Assembly (NCBI GenBank): GCA_012295275.1 | Contig: CM022677.1 | Coordinates: 830,871-894,870, forward strand | Source: Chrysomallon squamiferum | Taxonomy: Eukaryota > Mollusca > Gastropoda > Neomphalida > Peltospiridae | Direction of reading: 5' to 3' | Length of the DNA: 64,000 bases | Part shown: one piece after another, positions 54,800 to 64,000 of the stretch | Layout of the letters: each line of letters begins with the position of its first letter | Position numbering within the stretch: position 1 is the stretch's first letter | Made by a program: the position numbers and the translations under genes | Notes under the pieces: model-generated | The model's database searches: none | Told to the model about the DNA's origin: nothing | The model's input: the letters and a program-made list of their open reading frames with translations, nothing else

Positions 54800-56184
54800 T
54801 GTGTGTTTTTATGTAATTCTTCTGTCTTCTTGTCTTTTATGCTTCTAGTTTCTTCTTATTCCTGTGTTTATTCATATTTCTTCATACTGTTTTTTTATTT
54901 GTTTTCATTTTTGTGTTTTCTTTTAAAGTTATTTTATTGTTTTTTTTTTTTTTACCTGTTTACCATGATTATTGTTTCTTGTTATTTTTCTACATTGTTA
55001 TTTCTTCAAAATCTTCTTTTTTTTTTCTTCTTGTCTGTATTTATTTTTATTTTCAGTTATTTTAATGATAAGCAAGATTTTTGTAATATATAGTTTAGTT
55101 TACTTACTATTTTTCAGTTTCCCAGTTTCTGGGTCATAGTTCTTATTCTTCATTCATTTTTTTTTTTTCATATTTTAAATTTTTGATTTTTATTTTAATG
55201 ATTTTTTATAATTTATTTATTATATTTTTTTTATTTCTTATTATTTTTTTTTTTTTTGAAGCTACTGACCATATGTATTCTTGTTATTTTTCTTCTTCAT
55301 TCTTTTTTTACTTCTTATTCTTCATTTCCTAGTTTCTGCATATTCTTTTATGTTACCATTATTTGTTATTTACTTACTTTTTCCTGACATCACTTAAAAT
55401 ACACTATATTATTCCTTTTAGTTCTTCAGTCTCTTTCTTTTATCATTTTAATTTTTTTTTTTTTTTTGTAAATTTTGTTCTTCTGCTCATTTTATTTAAA
55501 GAATTAGAATTTTTTTTTCTTATTAATAAATGTATGTATGTATATGTATTTATATTATTTAATTTTAATTATATAATAATTATTTTATTTATTTATTTAT
55601 TTATTTATTAATATTATCAATCTCTTAACTGCATCTCCCATCTTTCTAGTTATTTTTCTACATTCTAATAATTCAGATTATTTTTTTTTATTCTTTATTA
55701 TTATTATTATTATTTACTTTTTTACAAGCTTGTTACAATTTTTTTTATTATTATATTTCTTCTTCATGTTTTTTTTTTTTTCAGTGTTTTAATACAACCT
55801 GTTGCCTAGTAATATCTCAGAGAATTAATATTTCTGTTACTAGTGTAGATATTCTGTCTTCCTTATTCAAAACTTGTTTCCATTGATGATGTCGTATTTC
55901 TAGTGTTTGCTGAACAAAACCCAAACAATAATGAAGTTGTAAACTTGTATTGTCAATATATTTTGTTTTCTGAAAATTATTATTATTAGTGATTTTTTTT
56001 CACAACCAGTATTATTCTGATAACTTGTTAGTTACTATTAGTGTCTTTTAAATAGTTACTTATGATTTGGATGAATATTTGTATTTATATTGACAGACAC
56101 TTTTCTCTCTTAATTTCAAGGTCTACCATCTGTTAATAAATATAATTTTTTTTTCTTTCTATTTTTTTTTTGTTTTTTCCACAG
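52960..56184. other. Noncoding, T-rich with microsatellites
   Basis: Includes (ATA)n/(AAC)n at 53,288-53,335, (TTA)n and (CTA)n at 54,465-54,540, (TG)n at 54,737-54,806, and long T-rich runs to 55,790. No gene is supported. Confidence 0.6.
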
Positions 56185-56409
56185 AACTGACATGGGTTTC
56201 ACATCACTGAAAAGGAAACAGCAGTCAGCACCAACAACACCAGTACCACCATTAGACCTGAGACAAACTGACATCACCACACCAACCACTGAAGACTCAA
56301 ACTATAAACACCAACACCCATTGCCAGAGGCATTTTGCTAAAAACAAATGTCTAAGAAAGAAAGGGAACAGAAAAAGTTTGATCATGTAATTCAACTGAC
56401 TAATCTTTT
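56185..56409 (+). CDS. LRR gene, upstream exon with internal TAA
   Basis: A TTTTTTCCACAG acceptor precedes TDMGFTSLKRKQQSAPTTPV, PPLDLRQTDITTPTTEDSNY and KHQHPLPEAFC-stop (56,339-56,341). In the same frame after the stop, KQMSKKEREQKKFDHVIQLT and NLF lead to a GTGAGT donor. The composition before the stop is typical of a disordered linker. It could instead be the last exon of a different gene. Confidence 0.45.
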
Positions 56410-57235
56410 TGTGAGTTTTTGTTGAAAGCAGACAGACCAAGACTTAAACTGCCTCAAGCTTTACCACTTAGTCACTTAGTCACATTTTAAAACCTTTAAA
56501 AATATTCAGGTAATTATGTCTGTAAATATGTCTTAGTCTATCTGTCTATTTCTCTTTATGTCTGCCTCCCTATTTATTTATTTTATTTCTATCTCTGCTT
56601 TTCTGTTTGTCTGTATTTCTTTCCTTGAAAATGTTCAGATAAATATGTTTATCTTTCTTACTATGTCTCTACTTAATATACTTATCTGTTTTTCTGTCTG
56701 TATCTTTATGTATCATTTCTTATTTGTTCCTAATTATCATTTTTTAGTTTTCTTTCTTTTTTCTTCCTTTCTTTTCTTTAGGTTTTTTAAAAATGATTTT
56801 CAAAGTTGTAATATTTTTTGAAGTATAACAAAGAAAGAAAAGATTATATATAATCTTTCTGTAAGTTCTCTTTTGATAATTCTGAACATAAATAGCTTTA
56901 GAATCAGTAATTTAAGTAATTTTAAATTTATTTATAGTTTTAATTTATAAAAATGCTCTTAAAACAAGTTTTAGTAGACAGTTGATTATTTTTAGTTTAT
57001 TTATTTTTATTTATTTATAAATCTTTCTGCCTATCTTCTGTCTATCTATTTGATATATGTATCTATCTATCTATCATTTATTTATTTTCTTATTATTTAT
57101 AATTTATTTAAAATATGATCATACTGAATTACATAATATTCACATTAATTATTATCAACCTTTTCATTATTTTATGTAAAATTACAACTTACTAAATAAT
57201 TTAGTGTGCTGTATTTTCATTATTTTTTTAACTAG

Positions 57236-57361
57236 GTTTTAAATTTATCAGGAAACAGTTCTGGACCTGAGACTTTCCGAGCTGTGTGTTTGGCAATGTG
57301 TTCTAACACAACAGTGATTTTCCTTAGCCTCACCACCAACAAAACAGACACTGAGAGTGCT
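57236..57361 (+). CDS. LRR exon
   Basis: TTTTTAACTAG acceptor and GCT|GTGAGT donor bound 126 bases (42 codons, phase 0) reading VLNLSGNSSGPETFRAVCLA, MCSNTTVIFLSLTTNKTDTE, SA. This is one and a half RNI-type repeats. Confidence 0.65.
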
Positions 57362-57379
57362 GTGAGTAATCTTAATTAT

Positions 57380-57397
57380 AACTGTTATAAAATGTTT

Positions 57398-57444
<47 letters not shown>

Positions 57445-57510
57445 CAATAATAATAATAATAGTAATAATAATAATAATAATATCAATAATTACTATCACT
57501 GTTACTACTA
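57380..57510. repeat. (AAT)n microsatellite
   Basis: About 25 trinucleotides with interruptions. Confidence 0.9.
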
Positions 57511-57941
57511 TTATTCTACTACTGAGAAAAATAGTGACTTTCAACACTAACGCTGTAATCAATATTTACCTCTATGTTAATGCTATTATTTTTACTACTA
57601 TTATTACATCTACTACTTCTACTACTACTACTACTATGGTGTCTGCAGTTACTTACTAACTCTTCATATTGTATCTACCTGTACTATACAACCTAAGCTA
57701 ATTCTACCACAGTTATCACTGTTACTGCAGCGATTCCCACTATTACTACTACTACTGCTGCTTTTACTACTACTACAAACTATTATCACAATTACTACAA
57801 CTAGTACTGCTATACTAATACTACAAACTATTACCACTAGTACTACAACTAGTACTGTTACTACTAATACTACAATTATTACCACTATTACTGCTAGTAG
57901 TACGATTACAACTAATACTACAACTATTATACCAACTCTAG

Positions 57942-58036
57942 TAGAAAACATGGACTCACAGAACTAGAGCTGTCTAGTAATGGATTATCTGATAAAACTG
58001 CTCTCACTAAAGGACTGGCTGCTGAAAAGTGCAATA
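57942..58036 (+). CDS. LRR exon
   Basis: CCAACTCTAG acceptor, then RKHGLTELELSSNGLSDKTA, LTKGLAAEKCN, ending AATA|GTAAAT. The preceding ~280 bases are (CTA)/(ACT)-rich. Confidence 0.55.
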
Positions 58037-58327
58037 GTAAATAATGGTGAAATGTGGTATAGTAGTTGATCATAAACAATTACATTAGTTGTTATAACAA
58101 CAACATCAACAAGATTTGTATTAACAGAATACATCTATCTCTGTGTTGTGTGGGTGTGTGTGTTCTTACATGGGTATATGCCTGTATAGTCTGTCAGCAT
58201 TTATCTTTCTCTTTGTATGTATATAAACATTTTAATATTAATTTCATTATTTAGTTTTATTGGCAGAAGCCAGGATGTGTGTTATTGTCTGTATTTGTCA
58301 GTCAGTGTAATTATGTCTGAACTGCAG

Positions 58328-58440
58328 ATGTTTAACCAACCAGCTGTTTGAGTTTCCATGGAAAACTCCATTCTTTGAAAGATGTGGACATTGGAACTTG
58401 TCCTGATTTTTCTGTATGTATCTTTGATGATTTAGTCAAA
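58328..58440 (+). CDS. LRR exon candidate
   Basis: Following CTGCAG, an open frame from about 58,336 reads PTSCLSFHGKLHSLKDVDIG, TCPDFSVCIFDDLVKL. No clear donor was found. The LRR consensus supports the frame. Confidence 0.4.
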
Positions 58441-59320
58441 CTTATTCACGTAATTTTTGCTTAAATTTTATAAATTGTACTAATATTTGAAAAAATATTC
58501 TGTAAATAAATAATCCTTATCTTTCTGCATAGATAATTTCGTTAAAATATATGCTAAGAATAGTAAACTCTATATGCATGTGTGTGTGTGTATCAGAAAT
58601 AGTGATAATTGCTACCCTGATAATAGTGTGGGTGGGTGGATGGGTGTTACTGTGTGTGTGATAATTGCTGATAATAGTGTGTATCAAAATAGAGATAACT
58701 GCTATTTTGATAATAGTATGTGTGTGAGTGTGAGTGTATCAGCAATAGTGATACTTGCTTGCTACTCTGATAATAGTGTGTGTGCGTGTGTTAAGAAATA
58801 TTTGGTTATCAGTTTATATATTTAAATGCTTTGTACAAAATACTCAGGCCTGTTTTATTTAAATTTAAGATTGAAACTGATGGTGCCCTTAATCTTTGTT
58901 TATACTATCAAGGGACATAACTCTAAGTTAAAGCGCTTGAGTGGAAACTCATTAGGTAATAAATTATTTTTGTATTTTTCTGAAAAAATTAGTTTTTAAT
59001 TCAAAATATTAAAATAGAAGCTTGCATATTGTTTGATATTTATTATGTTTAATTTTATTACTATACCTACACAGGAGGAAAAATAACACATCTGAATAGC
59101 ATCTTGTAAATACAATTGTTTTCAGTTCTTTATTATTTGTAACAGAGATGTAATTAGCAACAAAAACATCAACAGCAACATGTAATGTGGTGGTGACAGT
59201 AGCAGCTATGATGTAGTAATAGTAGCAAGAGCATTAGCTATAGTAATAATAACAGCTACTATTGTATCAACAAAACTAGAAAATGTAGTAATAATAATAA
59301 TAATAATAGCTAACATTGTA
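58441..59320. other. Noncoding stretch with a GATAATAGTGTG repeat
   Basis: A decayed repeat (GATAATTGCTAnnnTGATAA, then TAGTGTGTG) occurs about four times at 58,590-58,795. Otherwise AT-rich, with (AGT)-type trinucleotides from 59,190. No gene is seen. Confidence 0.5.
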
Positions 59321-59467
59321 GATAGTGATAATAAAAGCTAATGTGAAGCTGTAGTTATAGTAGGTAGTAGTACCAGGAGTAGTAATAATAACTAATTTAG
59401 TAATACTACTGCAGTTACAACTGCCTACTATAACTACAGCTACACATTAGCTTTTATTGTCACTATT
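59321..59467. repeat. ~147-bp inverted repeat (52-bp arms)
   Basis: The left arm 59,321-59,372 (GATAGTGATAATAAAAGCTA ...) pairs with 59,416-59,467 (... TAGCTTTTATTGTCACTATT) with about six mismatches. The loop is about 43 bp. It could be a MITE-like or slippage-derived palindrome. Confidence 0.8.
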
Positions 59468-59628
59468 CTAATAGCATCAGTAGTAGTAATAATAATAATA
59501 AAGCAGCTATGTAGTTTTAATAGAGGTGCAGTAGGAACAGTAGCTGTAGTTGCAATAGTCATAGTAGTAGCTCCAGCTTCCTTAGATTTTAAATTTAAGT
59601 TTTTAAAATATTTTTTATTATCCTTCAG

Positions 59629-59736
59629 GGAAGGAGGGACTGTTGTTACTGACAGTGTTGTATCTTAAAAACTAGAAGAAAAACTTAAAAGAAAATGAAA
59701 TAGAAGAACTTTCCACAAAGTTGGATGTTGCAATTG
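59629..59736 (+). CDS. Coiled-coil exon candidate after the LRRs
   Basis: TATCCTTCAG acceptor and CAATTG|GTAATA donor. The frame reads EGGTVVTDSVVS, then a stop; nearby frames read KLEEKLK and, one base shifted, ENEIEELSTKLDVAI. The coil-like segments are clear but two frame breaks are needed. Confidence 0.35.
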
Positions 59737-59842
59737 GTAATAAATAAATGTATTTAAAAAAAAGAACAATAAAAATAAAAATAGTAAAAAATAAACAATA
59801 ATAATAAAAAATAAATAAGTAAATAAATAAATAACTAGCCTG

Positions 59843-59890
59843 AACCTAACCCTAACACTAGTCCTAGCCCTAATCCTAACCCTAATCTAA
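59843..59890. repeat. Degenerate telomere-like CCTAAC repeats
   Basis: Six or seven copies of CCTAAC / CCTAGC / CCTAAT. A single inverse motif (GGGTTAGGGTTCG) lies near 19,183. Confidence 0.6.
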
Positions 59891-60183
59891 GTTAATCCAA
59901 TGGTAAAAATAAGAAAGAAGAAGGAATACTAAATAAAAAGTTTTATTATTGTTAATGCTGATGTTGCATTGTTTTCTTTTTAAATTATTTATAAGGTTTC
60001 ACTGTCAAGAATTCAGGGGAGAAAATTGAATCATCTTGTAATTGTCTCTTCAGCTTCCTGATTAAACTGACAGCACTTGGAGGACATCCTTGTAAACAGT
60101 TATAGTTATTTTTTTATTTTAACATTTATATGGTTCATACTTATTGAAATTTGTCATTTATTTATTTGTTTATCTTCCTCTAG

Positions 60184-60275
60184 GAATGCTGGGTAATGTG
60201 ATGCACTGTCCAGCCATTCTCACAGCTAAAGGAAACAGTCAACTTCTGACACTGCAGCCGTGTTGAAAGGTCATG
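60184..60275 (+). CDS. Exon candidate at the end of the LRR gene
   Basis: TCTTCCTCTAG acceptor and ATG|GTGAGT donor. The frame reads MLGNVMHCPAILTAKGNSQL, LTLQPC and meets TGA at 60,266. It could be a terminal exon or an unrelated segment. Confidence 0.35.
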
Positions 60276-60481
60276 GTGAGTGATTATATATTATGTAGTA
60301 GTGCAGTAATAATAGTTCTCAGCTATCTGTCTATCTTTCTATATATATATCTGTAATAATAAACATCAATTCTCTATGTATTTATCTGTAAAAATAAGCA
60401 TCACATTCTCTTTATTTATGAATATTTATATCTTGTTGTCTTTCCCACTTGATAATTCATTATGTCCATCTCTTCATCTGT

Positions 60482-60485
<4 letters not shown>

Positions 60486-60541
<56 letters not shown>
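60486..60541. repeat. (CT)n microsatellite
   Basis: About 28 CT dinucleotides, followed by (TA)n. Confidence 0.95.
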
Positions 60542-60543
<2 letters not shown>

Positions 60544-60599
60544 GTATATCTAAACATATATATATATATATATCTATATATATATATGTACCAACACAT

Positions 60600-62560
60600 A
60601 ACCATCCACCAACCATCTACCCAACTCCCTGCCTATCTACATATCTAACTATGTTTACATACCTACATTACAACCTGTCTTTCTGTTTGTCCATCTACAC
60701 ACACACTGTATCTACATAACTTTATATATTTTCTTTCACACTTTCCAAGTTAGTTGTTATTAATTTTAGCTATGGTCTGTCTTCTGTCTGATTATTCCAT
60801 TTTTACCATCTGTCTAACCATATTATTATGATTACTTATCAAGCCGACTGTTTCTCATGCAGTCCATATAATCTACATCTATGTATCAATCCAACTTTCC
60901 ATCTATCTGTTCATCTGTCAGTGTTTATAGACATTTAAAAAAAAATGTATTGAAGTTAAAAGAAACAATGTTTATTACTTAACCTGTTCTATAATTCTAA
61001 ATATACAGTGAGCTTCTCTTTAAAGTAAATATTTTGAAATCATCTCTCAGATTCAGTTATCTGGTATACCTTTCCACCCTATTTTCTCTAATACATTTAT
61101 TTAAAAAGGGCACTTACCTGGAAACCCATCCATATTTCTTCCTCTCTACTGCACTTCTTGTTTACAATTAAAGGTGATACAACCTTTACATCTTTTCTTT
61201 TCAATATCAGTCTGTGATGTAGATAATAACACATCTCCTTAATTTCAGGTGTTCTCACTTCTTCCTTTTTGATAGAAAAAATATATAGACCTTAATCTTC
61301 ACTTCTTCACTATGGACTGTGCTTTTTACAAAGTTAAAATTGAGATTTAATGTGCTGCTTTATCGGCTTTCCAAAACTTAAATAAGGAAAAAGTAATAAC
61401 ACATTAAAACGATTTCCTTTTTTTAGTAAGTGTAACATTAATTATGGACTGTGAAGGCTACATGAAACTGGTTTGGAAAATCAATATTTATATATCTTCC
61501 ATTGTTAATAATGAAAAATGCATAGATTGTTCAATATTAAGTTTCATAATGCATTCTTATTTATTTATTTTAACTTTTCTGAAATAATAATAATAATAAT
61601 AATGATGATAATAGTAGGTATTCCTTTTTGAGTGCACGTAATACAATATAGCAACACTGTCTTACGTTGTTTTGTTATTTTATTATGCGGGCAATATGTT
61701 AGTGGAATAAACTTAATAAAATACACTTTTTTCTCTGTTACTAATAAATAAAAGAAAATTACCGATATTATGTTTCAAATTATTGGCAGAAACTTTTGCG
61801 AGATCGTGATGAAGTAAGCTGATGTATTCTTAACAATTTATTTTATTTTTTTTTTTAAATGTCACTCAATAATATCCTAAATGTATCCTTTGTAAACACT
61901 AGTGGTGTCGGTATCAGAAGCTTTTTACAGAAAAACGTGATAATTAATTACGTTGATATTTAAATTTAATTCTACTTGGGGAGCTATGAGTGCAACTCAA
62001 AACAATGAAAATGTTTTGTTGCATTTTTTAAATGTTAGTCGAATGAGGGTATTAAAAATATAATAATAATATTATATTTGCTTTTTTACGAAAAACAGTA
62101 AAAATGCAAATGTATTAAATTTTTGCTTATAAAATATGAATAATAAATATGAAAATTAACTCAGAATAGTCTGCGATTTTCATTATCAACATGGAATATA
62201 TTTATATATCCATTTCAAAAATCCAGTTTCTTTCACAATAAACAGCGAAATCATATGATGTACAATGAACATTAAAAAAACAAGAGAGAGAGAGAGAGAG
62301 AGTTTGGTACAGATAAAAATAAACTTAGAGACAGAGAGACTGACAGAATATAGAAATATTTATAAATAGATGAATAATAGACTCATAGAAAGGAACAAAG
62401 ATACATAGAAAGCCAAAGAGGAACGTAAACAGATAGTCAGAGGAACAGAGAGCGAGAGAGAGTTTAGGTAGGAGGTACATGAACGGAAATAGAATTATGG
62501 ATTATGGATTGATAGAAAATGCGACAAGTAGGTATATTAGATATAATAATAATATATTTT
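60600..62560. other. Noncoding AT-rich stretch
   Basis: Low-complexity ATCT-rich sequence to 60,920, then AT-rich DNA and a (GA)n tract at 62,284-62,301. No gene is seen. Confidence 0.6.
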
Positions 62561-62569
62561 AATATAGCA

Positions 62570-63130
62570 TGGCTAGAAGGCGATAAGCCAGCTCAGAAAG
62601 TATGAGGAATAATTAAAAAGCGCTAAACAATAATGAGAAATACTCCAAGAAAGCTAGGAACAACGCCGTTACGACGGCAACGATGGTGATATTAATAGAA
62701 ATAGTAATAATACATTTTTCTAAAGGATTTGATCGCTAAAGAAGTATGAATAATAGTTAATAAAAAGCAAAAGAATAATGGTAGGTACACCTAAAACATT
62801 AGGAACAACCACTTTACGACTGCAATGACGGCAACATCAAAAATGTTAATAATAATATATGCTGATGAGGAATAGACTGTATAAGATAAAACTGAGATTT
62901 AGTATAGGATTTGAACACTAAAGAAGTATGAATAATAGTTAATAAAAAGCAGAAGAATAATGATAGGTACCCCTAAAACATGAGGAGCAACCCCTTTACG
63001 ACGGCAACTACTGCAACATTAATAAAGATAATAATAATCATTTTAATATAGGATGCGCCCGCTCAGAAGGTATGAGGAATAGCCTTTATAAGATAAAACT
63101 GAAATTAGTAAAATTTGTATTAGTAGTACG
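62570..63130 (-). repeat. ~125-bp satellite array, inverted orientation
   Basis: About four units on the minus strand, with GCCGTCGTAACGGCGTTGTT, AACTATTATTCATACTTC and GAGCGGGCGCATCC. It is the reverse complement of the family at 19.2 and 36.6 kb. Confidence 0.8.
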
Positions 63131-64000
63131 TCTGCTTACTTTATAACCTTCTCACAACATTTTATGCCGATAATTTAACAAAGCAAAACGATTTATCTTT
63201 CAGTTGCTAGCAGCAGAGCTACGTGTGTTTGTTTATTCGTGATAATGATGCCTAACAGCACAAGCAAAGTTTATGTGGCAGTTACGTAATATTTTACTAC
63301 CTTTATTACAGAATTCAGAGGTAGAGGAGGGGATATTATTTTTCTTTTCGCCTCAGAAAATGTTTATAAAGGGTTGTCATTTATTTATTTATTTATTTAT
63401 TTATTGAAACTACTGTCGTACTCGAGACCTGTCTTCAGCTCGCACCAGACCGTTTTACTCTTGAACGATGAACGATGAACGATAAAAGAAAGAATAACGT
63501 TGTATAACAATAAATGTTCTCTTATTAATAATATTATTATTTATCTTCAAAACAGACATCATAGGAAGAAATCCTGCTTTTAAAAACTTGGGTCATGGTC
63601 TAAGATTCTAATCATGTTTATGTAAATAATTTTCCATTTTACAAACAATGGATGTTTTCTAAACATTTCTTTCTTTTTGTTTACAGTAAAGCTGGAGAAG
63701 TAAATATAATAATCCTACATTCCAGTTTGGAAATGTGTTACGGTTTTGTTTTGTTATCTTAAAAATGGATTTAAAATCATAACGGTATATGTGTGATTGT
63801 GTGTGTCCATGTGTGTGTGTGTGTGCGTGTGTGTGTGTGTGCGTATGAAATAAATGTTTTATTTTTTCATTTAACTGAAACAAAAGTATTTAAATAAAAT
63901 ACGTATTTTGATGGATGTAAATAACTATTTTAAAAATCTTAATTAAATTAGTAAATTAATAAACTATAATTATATACTTTGAAAAATGAAAGTTACTAGT
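63131..64000. other. Noncoding end of window
   Basis: Includes GAACGATGAACGATGAACGA (three tandem GAACGAT) at about 63,461, and a (TG)n tract at 63,800-63,842. No gene is seen. Confidence 0.6.

Larger units (their letters stand above)
56185..60275 (+). pseudogene. RNI-type leucine-rich-repeat gene, scattered exons (TONSL-like?)
   Basis: Exon-like segments lie in order on the plus strand: 56,185-56,409, 57,236-57,361, 57,942-58,036, 58,328-58,440, 59,629-59,736 and 60,184-60,275. Three carry clear leucine-rich repeats: VLNLSGNSSGPETFRAVCLA with an asparagine ladder, LTELELSSNGLSDKTALTKG, and HSLKDVDIGTCPDFSVCIFD. The 28-residue spacing and LNLSGN / GPE pattern mark the ribonuclease-inhibitor type. 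The order and the final DxGxxPDxS step recall the C-terminal repeats of TONSL, a replication-fork scaffold, but CARMIL or LRRC proteins are also possible. The stop at 56,339 and frame breaks in two other exons suggest decay or sequence errors. Confidence 0.45.

Noticed and set aside
54599-55093. 164-codon plus-strand frame with membrane-like composition
   Set aside because: It is Phe/Leu/Val/Cys-rich because the DNA is T-rich with a (TG)n run. No exon or domain signal.
57248-57562. Minus-strand 104-codon frame
   Set aside because: It is antisense to the LRR exon and a (AAT)n tract.
60376-60719. Plus-strand frames with Ser-Leu runs
   Set aside because: They are translation of (CT)n and (TA)n microsatellites.

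Overview
The window is AT-rich animal nuclear DNA with many introns and no bacterial-style gene packing. It has short exons flanked by pyrimidine-AG acceptors and GT donors, abundant (TTA)n, (GA)n, (TG)n and (ATA)n tracts, tRNA-derived SINE-like sequence, non-LTR retrotransposon debris and several tandem arrays. The recognisable exons match metazoan families (MCC, CAMSAP, cytosolic methionyl-tRNA synthetase, TRIM-like coiled-coil/propeller proteins, leucine-rich repeats). An animal-type LigB-fold gene and expanded TRIM-like genes suggest a lophotrochozoan, probably a mollusc; this is inference.

Layout. 1-6.3 kb, minus strand: the 5' half of a CAMSAP-like gene, with single-base frameshifts and a 58-bp tandem array that covers one exon. 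7.3-8.9 kb, plus strand, head-to-head with it: exons resembling the N-terminus and HIGH-motif region of methionyl-tRNA synthetase, ending in low-complexity DNA and a 5'-truncated retroelement (9.7-10.35 kb). 10.7-37.55 kb: a duplicated block with four copies, whole or partial (A-D), of a four-exon LigB-domain (class III extradiol dioxygenase-like) gene; copies B and D are each followed by a TRIM-like coiled-coil gene. Copy D is intact over all four exons (310 aa predicted). Copy B has a lost splice acceptor and a nonsense codon; A and C lack 5' exons. A 200-N gap at 20,278-20,477 separates the two halves, followed by an orphan ORF pair that may come from a transposon. Intron 2 of copy D is swollen by about 7 kb of composite insertion: an ORF1-like stretch, a re-inserted fragment of the host gene, a decayed reverse transcriptase/RNase H element and a 33-bp minisatellite.

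38.0-49.3 kb, minus strand: an MCC-like gene ending in the conserved C-terminal TNETSL. Its introns hold several tandem arrays that overlap exon edges, a 96-bp inverted exon copy, and two one-base frameshifts. 50-56 kb: long T-rich noncoding sequence with one weak exon candidate. 56.2-60.3 kb, plus strand: scattered exons of a ribonuclease-inhibitor-type leucine-rich-repeat protein, possibly TONSL-like. 60.3-64 kb: noncoding, with a second inverted array of a dispersed ~125-bp satellite also present at 19.2, 36.6 and 52.7 kb.

No new multi-gene system is demonstrated. The strongest novel signals are the LigB/TRIM duplication with its decaying copies, and the repeated association of tandem arrays with splice-site edges in MCC and CAMSAP. 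Much of the decay rests on single-base deletions, several of them in homopolymers, so uncorrected long-read error and uncollapsed haplotypes are real alternatives to pseudogenisation.
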